Source: Azospira restricta (lineage in GTDB: Bacteria; Pseudomonadota; Gammaproteobacteria; Burkholderiales; Rhodocyclaceae). From it: a stretch of 64,000 bases of DNA. Each line of letters opens with the position of its first letter. Within the stretch, counting starts at the first letter, position 1. The DNA is taken from contig NZ_CP064781.1 in NCBI RefSeq assembly GCF_016858125.1, positions 1,054,001-1,118,000 of the forward strand, given 5' to 3'. Shown one piece after another: positions 1 through 7,766 of the stretch. The notes under the pieces are model-generated. The model was not told the origin of the DNA. It made no database searches and worked only from the letters and a program-made list of their open reading frames with translations. The translations under genes and the position numbers were made by a program.

Positions 1-891
1 AGCCAGCAGCTGATGCGCGCCGCCGACATGGCGATGTACACCGCCAAGTCGGAGGGGCGCAACCGCTACCACTTCTACGCCGAAGACATGGCCGCGCGCG
101 CCCGCGAACGGATGCGCATCGAGCAGGGATTGCGGCGGGCGATCGCCGCCGACGCGCTGGCCGTGCATTACCAGCCGCGCGTCGAACTTGCCGGCGGGCG
201 CATCGCCGGCGTCGAGGCGCTGGTGCGCTGGCCGCACCCCGAGCGCGGCATGATCCTGCCCGGCAGCTTCATCGCCATCGCCGAGGAAAGCGGCATCATC
301 GAGGCGCTCGGGCGCTGGGTGCTGCGCCGCGCATGCCGGGAAATGCTGCGCCTGCAGACGCCGCTGCGACTGGCCGTGAACGTCTCGGCGCGCCAGTTCC
401 TGGCGGTGGATTTCGTCGACCACGTCGCGGCGACGCTTGCCGAAACCGGTTTCCTCGCGGACATGCTCGAGCTGGAGATCACCGAGAGCACGCTGCAGGC
501 GACCGAGCGCAGCCTGGGCGTCATCGAGGATCTGGGGCGCCTCGGCGTCGCCGTCAGCATCGACGATTTCGGCACCGGCTACTCGTCGCTCGCGGTGCTG
601 CGCGACCTGCCGATCCGGCGCATCAAAGTCGACCGTTCGTTCATCGTCGACCTCGCGCAAAGCGAGCAGCAGCGGGCGGTAGTCGAAGCGGTGGTGGCGC
701 TCAGCCGGGCGCTGCGCATGTCGATCACGGTCGAAGGCATCGAGCGCGACGAGCAGGCGGCGATCCTCAAGCAGCTCGGCTGCGACGAAGGCCAGGGCTT
801 CCTCTTTGCGCGCCCGATGCCCTTCGACGAACTGTCGCGGCGCATCGCCGATGGACAATGGCGGGGGTTGCCGGGCAAGATGCCGTCTTGA
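1..891 (+). CDS. GGDEF-EAL c-di-GMP protein, 3' part (start outside window)
   Basis: The frame is open from base 1, so the gene begins before the window. The first ~20 residues (ADMAMYTAKSEGRNRY) are the typical end of a GGDEF domain. An EAL phosphodiesterase domain follows and looks catalytically complete: EALVRW near residue 73, the NVSARQF segment, EITES, DDFGTGYSSL, KVDRSFI and VEGIE are all present. Such proteins hydrolyse c-di-GMP to pGpG in the cytoplasm, often under an N-terminal sensor that cannot be seen here. Whether the GGDEF half is active cannot be judged because its signature motif is outside the window. A PAS histidine kinase gene follows on the same strand about 120 bases downstream. 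Confidence 0.9.
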   Translation, partial: SQQLMRAADMAMYTAKSEGRNRYHFYAEDMAARARERMRIEQGLRRAIAADALAVHYQPRVELAGGRIAGVEALVRWPHPERGMILPGSFIAIAEESGIIEALGRWVLRRACREMLRLQTPLRLAVNVSARQFLAVDFVDHVAATLAETGFLADMLELEITESTLQATERSLGVIEDLGRLGVAVSIDDFGTGYSSLAVLRDLPIRRIKVDRSFIVDLAQSEQQRAVVEAVVALSRALRMSITVEGIERDEQAAILKQLGCDEGQGFLFARPMPFDELSRRIADGQWRGLPGKMPS

Positions 892-1013
892 TCCGCGGGC
901 CGGTGCCGGCGCCGCGCTCCGGAACCCGACCATGGAACCTGTCCTCCTCCCGCGAGGCCGCCGCCCCGCCCGCCAACTCGCCGCCCCGACCGCCGGGAGC
1001 GGCGGCCCGCCCC

Positions 1014-2393
1014 ATGTCCGCCGCCGACCGGCCCGCTAAGCCGCGCCGCCTGCGCGAGGGCAGCGAACTGCCGGAGCCGCCGGCGCTTCCCGAGGGCGTC
1101 GGCGAGACGGTATGGATCGACGTCATCCGCAAGATGGACGAGGTCTACAACGACCTGCTGCAGTACGAGGTCGCGCTCGAAGAGAAAAACGCCGCGCTCG
1201 AGGAATCGCACCAGTTCATCGAGAGCGTGCTGGCGTCGATGTCCGACATCCTCATCGTCTGCGACCGGCACGGCGCGATCGAGGAGGTGAACGCCTCGCT
1301 GCAGCGCTTCACCGGCCGGGACGAAGCGGCGCTGAAGGGCACCCCGGTGTTCGACCTGTTCGCCGACGAAGCGTCGCGCCAGGCGGTGTGCGAGTTCTTC
1401 ACGCCGCGCCGCCGCGATCCCCGCCACGACGTCGAGCTGATGATCGCCGCCGCCGACGGCAGCGCGGTGCCGGTGTCGGTCAACTGTACGCCGCGCCTCT
1501 CCGGCGTCGGCAAGCTGGTCGGCATGGTCGTCACCGGCCGCCCGGTCGGCGAGCTGCGCCGCGCCTACCACGCGCTCAGGCAGACGCACGAGGAGCTGAA
1601 GCGCACGCAGCAGCAGCTGGTGCAGTCGGAGAAGATGGCCTCGCTCGGCCGCCTGGTCGCCGGCGTCGCGCACGAGCTGAACAACCCGATCAGCTTCGTG
1701 CTCGGCAACGTGATGGCGCTGCGCCGCTACGCCGGCCGCCTGCACACCTACATCGAGGCCGTGAACGGCTGCGACTGCGCGCACACGCCCGAACTCGAAG
1801 GCCTGCGCCGCGAGCTGCGCATCGATCGCATCCTCGAGGACATGGAGCCGCTGCTCGACGGCATGATCGAGGGCGCCGAGCGTACCCGCGACATCGTCGA
1901 CGGGCTGAAGCGCTTCTCGGCGATCGACCGCCAGGCCGATGAGGCCTTCAACCTGACCGAGGTCGTCGAGCGCGCGGTACGCTGGGTGACGCGCGCGGCG
2001 CCGCCGAAGTTCGAGGTGGCGATGGAACTGCCGGCCGAGCTGCCGATGGTAGGCTCGTCCGGGCAGATGCAGCAGGTGCTGATGAACCTCGTGCAGAACG
2101 CCTGCGACGCGCTCGCCGGCACGCCGGCGCCGCAGTTGGAAGTGCGCGCCGCGCTCGGCGCCGGCGAGGTGATCGTGCTGACCGTCGCCGACAACGGCCC
2201 GGGCATTCCGCCCGAGCACCTGCCGCGGCTGTTCGACCCCTTCTTCACGACCAAGCCGGTCGGCCAGGGCACCGGGCTGGGCCTCTCCATCAGCTACGGC
2301 ATCGTCGAGCGCCACGGCGGCCGGCTGGAGGCCGCCAACCGGCCGCAGGGCGGCGCGGTGTTCACGCTGCTGCTGCCGCTGGCGCCGTCGTGA
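1014..2393 (+). CDS. PAS-domain sensor histidine kinase
   Basis: A 459-residue kinase with no obvious membrane segment, so probably cytoplasmic. A short charged coiled stretch (residues ~35-65, LLQYEVALEEKNAALEES) precedes a PAS domain (~66-180). A second coiled linker leads into the H-box AHELNNP with His220 as the likely phosphorylation site. The HATPase domain follows, with an N-box (NLVQNACDAL), a DNGPGI G1 box and GTGLGLS near the C-terminus. The open frame extends far upstream, but that part overlaps the preceding EAL gene in another frame and is a GC-rich shadow. The ATG at 1014 is the best start, though no strong ribosome site precedes it. No receiver domain or response-regulator gene is adjacent, so its partner is unknown. 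An 11-bp hairpin begins at its stop codon. Confidence 0.85.
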   Translation: MSAADRPAKPRRLREGSELPEPPALPEGVGETVWIDVIRKMDEVYNDLLQYEVALEEKNAALEESHQFIESVLASMSDILIVCDRHGAIEEVNASLQRFTGRDEAALKGTPVFDLFADEASRQAVCEFFTPRRRDPRHDVELMIAAADGSAVPVSVNCTPRLSGVGKLVGMVVTGRPVGELRRAYHALRQTHEELKRTQQQLVQSEKMASLGRLVAGVAHELNNPISFVLGNVMALRRYAGRLHTYIEAVNGCDCAHTPELEGLRRELRIDRILEDMEPLLDGMIEGAERTRDIVDGLKRFSAIDRQADEAFNLTEVVERAVRWVTRAAPPKFEVAMELPAELPMVGSSGQMQQVLMNLVQNACDALAGTPAPQLEVRAALGAGEVIVLTVADNGPGIPPEHLPRLFDPFFTTKPVGQGTGLGLSISYGIVERHGGRLEAANRPQGGAVFTLLLPLAPS

Positions 2394-2429
2394 ACTGGAA
2401 AGCGGGAAGTGGAAAGCGGCTTTCCAGTT
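2393..2429 (+). terminator. Terminator-like hairpin after the PAS kinase
   Basis: A perfect 11-bp inverted repeat, AACTGGAAAGC (2393-2403) with GCTTTCCAGTT (2419-2429), overlaps the kinase stop codon with a 15-base loop. There is no U-tract after it, so it may be a factor-dependent terminator, an mRNA-end stabiliser or simply a hairpin. Confidence 0.4.
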
Positions 2430-2531
2430 GTCCGCCGGCGGCGCGCTTGCGGGCGCCAAGTTGTTGATTCGTCAGTGTGGATGCGCTGGCACGAAGCTTG
2501 TTAGGGAGCAGCGAAAGGACTTCATCGGCCC

Positions 2532-3344
2532 ATGGATACCCTGCCCAACGACTGGATGGCACTGGCCGCGCTGGTTTTCGCGCTCGGCATGAAGCACGGC
2601 TTCGACGCCGACCACCTGGCGACCATCGACGGCCTGACGCGCTGCAACGCCCGCGACAACCCGGCGCTGGCGCGCCGCTGCGGCGCGCTGTTCTCGCTCG
2701 GCCACGGCGCCGTCATCGTCGCCGTCGCGCTGCTGGTCAGCACCGTTGCCGGCGGCTGGCAGGTGCCGGACTGGGTCGATGCGCTCGGCGCCTGGATCTC
2801 GATCGCCTTCCTCGCCGCGCTCGGCTTCATCAACCTGCGGGCGGTGCTGCGCGCGGCGCCGGGCGAGCTGGTACGGCCGCTCGGCCTCAGGGGGCGGCTG
2901 TTCTCCCGCCTGCAGCGGACGACGCGGCCGCTGGCGGTGGCCGCGGTCGGCGCGCTGTTCGCGCTGTCGTTCGACACGATGAGCCAGGCGGCGCTGTTCG
3001 CGCTGACCGCGACCCGCTTCGGCGGCTGGCAGCACGCGCTGGCGCTGGCACTGCTGTTCGTGCTCGGCATGCTGGTCACCGACGGCATCAACGGCCTGTG
3101 GATCTCGCGCCTGATCCGCCGCGCCGACGCCGCGGCGCAGCTCGCCTCGCGCGTGATGGGCCTGGTCGTTGCCGGCGTCAGCCTGCTCGTCGCCGCCTTC
3201 GGCGCGCTCAAGTTCTTCTCGCCGGCGGTCGACGGCTGGAGCGACGGCAAGGAGCTCGCCTTCGGCGTGCTGCTGCTCGCCGTCGTCGCCGGCAGCTACC
3301 TGTTCGCCGTGCATCTGACGCGGCGGCCGCCGCTCGCGGCCTGA
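2532..3344 (+). CDS. NiCoT-family nickel/cobalt transporter
   Basis: A 270-residue hydrophobic protein with about seven membrane segments. It carries the signature of the HoxN/NixA NiCoT family in the second segment, HGFDADH near residues 22-28 (HX4DH), followed by FSLGHG and FDTMSQ, which match conserved family motifs. NiCoT permeases bring Ni2+ or Co2+ into the cytoplasm for enzymes such as hydrogenase, urease or B12-dependent enzymes; the metal preference cannot be read from sequence. At 270 residues it is shorter than HoxN (~350). No cobalamin or NiCo riboswitch was seen upstream. A DmeF-type exporter of the same metals lies 5 kb downstream and a B12-domain radical SAM enzyme at 8.8 kb, which fits a shared cobalt/nickel theme but does not prove one. 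Confidence 0.85.
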   Translation: MDTLPNDWMALAALVFALGMKHGFDADHLATIDGLTRCNARDNPALARRCGALFSLGHGAVIVAVALLVSTVAGGWQVPDWVDALGAWISIAFLAALGFINLRAVLRAAPGELVRPLGLRGRLFSRLQRTTRPLAVAAVGALFALSFDTMSQAALFALTATRFGGWQHALALALLFVLGMLVTDGINGLWISRLIRRADAAAQLASRVMGLVVAGVSLLVAAFGALKFFSPAVDGWSDGKELAFGVLLLAVVAGSYLFAVHLTRRPPLAA

Positions 3345-3384
3345 GCCCCTTCGCCGCGCCCGGCGCGCGGAGTAAGCTGGCGGC

Positions 3385-4215
3385 ATGAAACTGCTCGCCT
3401 CGCTGGCGCGCATCGTCGCGCTCTCCCTCGTGCTCGTCATCGCCGGAGTCGCCATGTCGCAGGAAGGCCTGCTCTACTTCCCGGAAAAGGCGCCGCTCGC
3501 CGAACTCGCCCGTTTCGTTCCCGGCGCCCGGCCGTGGCCGTCGGCCGACGATTTCCGCGGCCTCGTCGTCGAGCCGGCGGCACGGCCGGCGCAGGGCACG
3601 CTGCTCGTCTTCCACGGCAACGCCGGCCACGCCGGGTACCGCGCGCCCTACGCCGAGGCGCTGGCGCCGCGCGGCTGGCGCGTGCTGCTCGCCGAGTATC
3701 CGGGCTACGGCCCGCGCGGCGGCGAGCTGGGCGAGGCGAGCCTGGTCGCCGATGCGGCGGCGACGATCGCCGCCGCGCGCCGTGAATTCGACGGGCCGCT
3801 CTACCTGCTCGGCGAATCGCTCGGCGCCGGGGTCGCCGCCGCTGCCAGCGACCGCGTCGGCCATGCCGGCATCGCCGGCCTGCTGCTGGTGACGCCGTGG
3901 GACACGCTGCTCAATGTCGCCGACTACCACTACCCGTGGCTGCCGCGCCGGCTGCTGGCGTGGTTGGTGCGCGACCGCTACGACAGCGTCGCGCACCTCG
4001 CCGGTTACCGTGGTCGCGTCGTCGTTGTCGTCGCCGAGCGCGACCGCATCGTGCCGGCGGAATTCGGCCGCGCGCTGTTCGCCGGCCTTGCCGCGGCGAA
4101 GGCGCTGCGCGTCGTCGCCGGCGCCGACCACAACGACTGGTTCGAACATGCCGACGACGCCTGGTGGCGAGAAACGATGCGTGCGCTGCAGCCGCCGGAC
4201 GGGTCGGACCACTGA
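3385..4215 (+). CDS. Alpha/beta hydrolase, membrane-anchored (BEM46/YfhR-like)
   Basis: A 276-residue protein with an N-terminal hydrophobic segment (residues ~5-28) that should act as signal anchor, followed by an alpha/beta-hydrolase fold. Visible features are the oxyanion-hole HGNAGH motif (~75), a nucleophile elbow GESLG (~142), an acidic residue in VVVAERDRIVP and a late His in GADHNDW, giving a plausible Ser-Asp-His triad. The overall pattern resembles the BEM46/YfhR family, whose substrates are mostly unknown. It follows the NiCoT gene by about 40 bases and may be co-transcribed with it. The substrate cannot be assigned. Confidence 0.75.
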   Translation: MKLLASLARIVALSLVLVIAGVAMSQEGLLYFPEKAPLAELARFVPGARPWPSADDFRGLVVEPAARPAQGTLLVFHGNAGHAGYRAPYAEALAPRGWRVLLAEYPGYGPRGGELGEASLVADAAATIAAARREFDGPLYLLGESLGAGVAAAASDRVGHAGIAGLLLVTPWDTLLNVADYHYPWLPRRLLAWLVRDRYDSVAHLAGYRGRVVVVVAERDRIVPAEFGRALFAGLAAAKALRVVAGADHNDWFEHADDAWWRETMRALQPPDGSDH

Positions 4216-4260
4216 CCCTGGCAATGTTCCAGTTGACTGACAAATCGCGGCGATCCGCCT

Positions 4261-4293
4261 GGCGCAAGCCTTTGCGGAACAAGGGCTTGCGCC
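4261..4293 (+). terminator. Hairpin between hydrolase gene and maeB
   Basis: A perfect 10-bp inverted repeat, GGCGCAAGCC (4261-4270) and GGCTTGCGCC (4284-4293), lies 45 bases after the hydrolase stop and ahead of the maeB promoter. The following bases (GTTTCCG) are only weakly U-rich. A third partial copy (GGCGCAAA) sits at 4303. It could end the upstream transcript or be a regulatory site. Confidence 0.4.
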
Positions 4294-4317
4294 GTTTCCG
4301 CTGGCGCAAATCCACAA

Positions 4318-4346
4318 TTGGCTTTGCTCCCGAGCGGGAGTAAAGT
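4318..4346 (+). promoter_or_regulatory. Probable maeB promoter with palindrome in its spacer
   Basis: TTGGCT (4318-4323) and TAAAGT (4341-4346) are separated by 17 bases and resemble sigma70 -35 and -10 boxes. The spacer contains the 14-base palindrome CTCCCGAGCGGGAG (4327-4340), ending right at the -10 box, where a dimeric regulator could act. The transcript would carry a leader of about 70 bases before the AGAAGAGG ribosome site of maeB. Confidence 0.5.
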
Positions 4347-4422
4347 GCACCTCTTTTTTCGCGGCCGGCCGGGGGCGTGCGCTCACCGTTTCCTGCCGCC
4401 AACATAACCAGAAGAGGCCACA

Positions 4423-6702
4423 ATGGAGAAGGATCTGCGCGAAGCGGCGCTTGAATACCACCAGTTCCCGACGCCGGGCAAAATCTCGGTCCGCCCGACC
4501 AAGGGCCTGACCAACCAGCGCGACCTCGCGCTCGCCTATTCCCCCGGCGTCGCCTACGCCTGCGACGCGATCGTCGAGGACCCGCACAACGCCAGCCTGT
4601 ACACCTCGCGCGCCAACCTGGTCGGCGTCGTCACCAACGGCACCGCCGTGCTCGGCCTCGGCAACATCGGCCCGCTGGCGTCGAAGCCGGTGATGGAGGG
4701 CAAGGGCTGCCTGTTCAAGAAATTCGCCGGCATCGACGTCTTCGACATCGAACTCGCCGAGAACGACCCGGACAAGCTGATCGACATCATCGCCTCGATG
4801 GAGCCGACGCTGGGCGGCATCAACCTCGAGGACATCAAGGCGCCGGAGTGCTTCTACATCGAGCGCAAGCTCAAGGAGCGGATGAACATCCCGGTCTTCC
4901 ACGACGACCAGCACGGCACCGCGATCATCTCGGCGGCCGGCATGCTCAACGCGCTGAAGGTCATCGGCAAGAAGATCGACGAGGTCAAGGTCGTCTGCTC
5001 CGGCGCCGGCGCCGCCGCGATCTCCTGCCTCGACCTGTGGTGCGACCTCGGCATCCAGAAGAAGAACGTCACCGTCTGCGACTCGAAGGGCGTGATCTGG
5101 GTCGGCCGCGACGCCAAGCTCGACGAGACCAAGGCCCGCTACGCGCAGGACACCGCGGCGCGCACGCTGGCCGACGCGATCGTCGGCGCCGACATCTTCC
5201 TCGGCCTGTCCACCGCCGGCGTGCTCAAGCCGGAGATGGTGAAGACGATGGCGGAGAAGCCGATCATCTTCGCGCTCGCCAACCCGACGCCGGAGATCAT
5301 GCCCGAGCTGGCGAAGGAAGCGCGCCCGGACGCGATCATCGCCACCGGCCGTTCGGACTACCCGAACCAGGTGAACAACGTGCTGTGCTTCCCCTTCATC
5401 TTCCGCGGCGCGCTCGACTGCGGCGCGACGCGCATCACCGAGGAGATGAAGCTGGCCTGCGTGCGCGCGATCGCGGCGATGGCGCAGGAGGAGGTCAGCG
5501 ACGAGGTGGCGATGGCCTATCCCGGCCAGGAGCTCGCCTTCGGCCCCGAATACCTGATCCCGAAGCCCTTCGACCCGCGCCTGATCACCACCATCGCGCC
5601 GGCGGTGGCCAAGGCCGCCGCCGACTCCGGCGTCGCCACGCGGCCGATCGCCGACATGGCGGCGTACAAGGACAAGCTCAAGGAATTCATCTACCACACC
5701 GGCGTCGGCATGCGCGCGGTGTTCACCGCCGCCAAGCAGGGCAAGGCCGGCAAGGCCGCGCGCATCATCTACACCGACGGCGAGGACGAGCGCGTGCTGC
5801 GCGCAGTGCAGATCGTCATCGAGGAACGCCTGGCGAAGCCGATCCTGGTCGGCCGTCCGGACGTGATCGAGATGCGACTCGCCAAGATCGGCTCCAAGCT
5901 GCACATCGGCGAGCACTTCGAGGTGGTCAACCCGAACCGCGACGACCGCTACAAGGAATGCTGGACCGCCTACCACCAGCTGATGAAGCGGCACGGCATC
6001 ACCATCGACCTGGCTAAGGCCCGCCTGCGCCAGGATACGACGATCATTGGCGCCGTGCTGCTCCGCCTCGGCTACGCCGACGGCATGATCTGCGGCGTCT
6101 CCGGCCGCTTCGCGCACCACCTGCGCCAGGTCGAGGAGATCATCGGCAAGGCGCCCGGCGTGAACACGCTGGCGGCGATGAACCACCTGCTGCTGCCGGG
6201 TCGCGCGCTGTTCCTGTGCGACACGCACGTGAACGAGAACCCGGACGCGGCGCAGATCGCCGAGATCGCCGAACTGGCGGCGCACACCGTGCGCCGCTTC
6301 GGCATCCAGCCGAAGGTCGCGCTGCTCTCGCACTCGAACTTCGGCACCTCGCAGTCGGCGTCGGCGCAAAAGATGGCCGAGGCCACCGCGCTGCTGCACG
6401 CGCGCGCGCCGGAGCTCGAGGCCGACGGCGAGATGCACGGCGACTCGGCGCTGTCCGAGGAGATCCGCCACCAGTCCGATCCGGATTCGCCGCTGAAGGG
6501 CGAGGCCAACGTGCTGGTGATGCCCAACCTCGACGCCGCCAACATCTCCTACAACCTGCTCAAGATGACCGGCGGCGAAGGCGTCACCATCGGCCCGATC
6601 CTGCTCGGCGCGGCGAAGCCGGCGCATGTGCTGACCTCGACCACGACCGTGCGCCGCCTGGTCAACATGACCGCGCTGACCGTGGTCAGCACCGGCATCT
6701 GA
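4423..6702 (+). CDS. maeB: NADP-dependent malic enzyme with phosphotransacetylase-like domain
   Basis: A 759-residue protein with the MaeB architecture and family-typical length. It has an N-terminal malic enzyme domain (~1-160, with SPGVAYAC and a metal-site ED/DDQHGTA region), an NAD(P)-binding Rossmann domain (~165-400, GAGAAA) and a C-terminal phosphate acetyl/butyryl transferase-like domain (~430-759). The enzyme oxidatively decarboxylates malate to pyruvate with NADP+, linking the TCA cycle to pyruvate and NADPH supply. In characterised MaeB proteins the PTA-like domain is regulatory (acetyl-CoA response) rather than catalytic. The start is well supported: AGAAGAGG sits about 6 bases before the ATG. 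It appears monocistronic, with its own promoter candidate at 4318 and a terminator at 6725. Confidence 0.96.
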   Translation: MEKDLREAALEYHQFPTPGKISVRPTKGLTNQRDLALAYSPGVAYACDAIVEDPHNASLYTSRANLVGVVTNGTAVLGLGNIGPLASKPVMEGKGCLFKKFAGIDVFDIELAENDPDKLIDIIASMEPTLGGINLEDIKAPECFYIERKLKERMNIPVFHDDQHGTAIISAAGMLNALKVIGKKIDEVKVVCSGAGAAAISCLDLWCDLGIQKKNVTVCDSKGVIWVGRDAKLDETKARYAQDTAARTLADAIVGADIFLGLSTAGVLKPEMVKTMAEKPIIFALANPTPEIMPELAKEARPDAIIATGRSDYPNQVNNVLCFPFIFRGALDCGATRITEEMKLACVRAIAAMAQEEVSDEVAMAYPGQELAFGPEYLIPKPFDPRLITTIAPAVAKAAADSGVATRPIADMAAYKDKLKEFIYHTGVGMRAVFTAAKQGKAGKAARIIYTDGEDERVLRAVQIVIEERLAKPILVGRPDVIEMRLAKIGSKLHIGEHFEVVNPNRDDRYKECWTAYHQLMKRHGITIDLAKARLRQDTTIIGAVLLRLGYADGMICGVSGRFAHHLRQVEEIIGKAPGVNTLAAMNHLLLPGRALFLCDTHVNENPDAAQIAEIAELAAHTVRRFGIQPKVALLSHSNFGTSQSASAQKMAEATALLHARAPELEADGEMHGDSALSEEIRHQSDPDSPLKGEANVLVMPNLDAANISYNLLKMTGGEGVTIGPILLGAAKPAHVLTSTTTVRRLVNMTALTVVSTGI

Positions 6703-6724
6703 GCGCCGCCGCGGCTGCCCCGAC

Positions 6725-6752
6725 AACGCCACCTGCGGGTGGCGTTTTTCTT
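6725..6752 (+). terminator. Rho-independent terminator after maeB
   Basis: The stem AACGCCACC (6725-6733) pairs with GGTGGCGTT (6738-6746) around a TGCG loop, and is followed by TTTCTT. This is a textbook intrinsic terminator 22 bases after the maeB stop codon. Confidence 0.85.
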
Positions 6753-6766
6753 GCTAGATTCACGGC

Positions 6767-7282
6767 ATGAAACGGATCCTGTTGCTGTTCGCGCTGATCG
6801 GCCTCGCCGCCGGTGCGCCGGCGGAAACGCTGTCCGGCCGCGTCGATGCCGTCGTCGATGGCGACACGCTGCGCGTCGACGTTCCCGGCCACGGCCAGCT
6901 GCGGGTGCGGCTGGCCTGGGTCGCCGCGCCGGCGCGGCTGCAGGAGCACGGCGAGGCGGCGCGCTCCAGCCTCGGCGCGCTGGCCTACGGCCGTACGGTG
7001 CAGCTGGAGAATGCGCAGTTCAGCGGCGGCGAGTGGCGCGCCGTGGTGCGCGCGCCGGCGCCGGCCGCGCGCTGCGGCAACGCCGACTGCCCGCCGACGC
7101 TGGACCTCGGCCTCGCCCAGGTCGAACGCGGCATGGCCTGGCACGACCGGCGCAGTGCCGGCCAGCCGCAGCCGGCGCAGGCCGCCTACCAGCAGGCGGA
7201 GTTCGCGGCAAAAACCCGCCGCCTCGGCCTGTGGGCCGGCAAAAATCCGTTGCCGCCGTGGGAGTGGCGCGGGCCGCGCTGA
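6767..7282 (+). CDS. Thermonuclease (SNase)-fold protein, catalytic site degenerate
   Basis: A 171-residue secreted protein: residues 1-19 form a signal peptide ending in GAPA. The rest follows the staphylococcal nuclease fold, with VVDGDTLRV (Asp31, Asp33), an RL segment (Arg48), YGRTVQLE and the C-terminal LGLWA helix. In staphylococcal nuclease the block after Arg35 is LLLVDTPE, with Asp40 and Glu43 needed for calcium binding and catalysis. Here the block reads LAWVAAPA, so both acidic positions are Ala53 and Ala56. An Arg matching Arg87 may be kept (GGEWRAVVR). The likely reading is a binding or inactive member of the family in the periplasm; true nuclease activity is doubtful. Two Cys (CGNADC) could form a disulfide. 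Confidence 0.8.
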   Translation: MKRILLLFALIGLAAGAPAETLSGRVDAVVDGDTLRVDVPGHGQLRVRLAWVAAPARLQEHGEAARSSLGALAYGRTVQLENAQFSGGEWRAVVRAPAPAARCGNADCPPTLDLGLAQVERGMAWHDRRSAGQPQPAQAAYQQAEFAAKTRRLGLWAGKNPLPPWEWRGPR

Positions 7283-7490
7283 GCGCCGGCGGCGCGCCGA
7301 TTTGCTTTATTCCGGGATCGGGCGCATAGTGCGCGCCTGCGATCTTCAAGTAGTGTCGTTGCTGTCCGGTTCAATGCGCGCCTTCGCGCTGCATTTCTCC
7401 CTTCATCGCCCGCCGCCTTGACCTTCCTGCAACCCGGCCGCGCCGGGGCTGTCCGCATTCCCTTTTCCGCCCATCCCCGGAGGTTTGGTC

Positions 7491-7748
7491 ATGGCCAAAG
7501 AAGAACTGATTGAAATGAACGGCGTCGTCGAGGAGATCCTGCCCGATTCGCGCTTCCGCGTCCTGCTCGACAACGGCCACGCGCTGGTCGCCTACACCGC
7601 CGGCAAGATGCGCAAGCACCACATCCGCATCCTCGCCGGCGACAAGGTGACGCTGGAACTGTCGCCCTACGACCTGAACAAGGGCCGCATCACCTTCCGC
7701 CACATCGAAGGCCGCGCGCCGATGGCGCCGCGCCGCCGCACGCACTGA
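7491..7748 (+). CDS. infA: Translation initiation factor IF-1
   Basis: An 85-residue S1/OB-fold protein. [15 protein letters not shown] at the start, [20 protein letters not shown] in the middle and a YDLNKGRI segment are typical IF-1. IF-1 binds the 30S A site with IF-2 and IF-3. The ATG at 7491 is chosen because GGAGG lies 7 bases upstream; a TTG two codons earlier has no such support. It is longer than the usual ~72 residues, with a basic tail ([11 protein letters not shown]). It stands alone rather than in a ribosomal protein operon. Betaproteobacteria often carry two infA genes, and this is probably the separate copy. The ~200-base region upstream (7283-7490) holds no gene and may be a leader. 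Confidence 0.93.
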   Translation: MAKEELIEMNGVVEEILPDSRFRVLLDNGHALVAYTAGKMRKHHIRILAGDKVTLELSPYDLNKGRITFRHIEGRAPMAPRRRTH

Positions 7749-7766
7749 CGCTGCCGCCGGCGGCCT

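Noticed and set aside
2430-2531. Cobalamin or NiCo riboswitch before the nickel/cobalt importer
   Set aside because: The space is only about 100 bases and shows no recognisable conserved riboswitch core by eye.
3208-6732. Very long minus-strand open frame (over 1100 codons) opposite maeB and the hydrolase gene
   Set aside because: Its product is Arg/His/Gly/Ala-rich low-complexity sequence without domains, and it lies entirely opposite well-supported genes. GC-rich codon bias opens antisense frames throughout this window.
7485-7490. Start of infA at the TTG two codons upstream
   Set aside because: The GGAGG ribosome site is spaced for the ATG at 7491, and IF-1 proteins start MAKEE.
7753-7764. 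GCCGCCGGCGGC palindrome between infA and the exporter as bidirectional terminator
   Set aside because: Six-bp arms without loop and without U-tracts; such palindromes are common by chance at this GC content.
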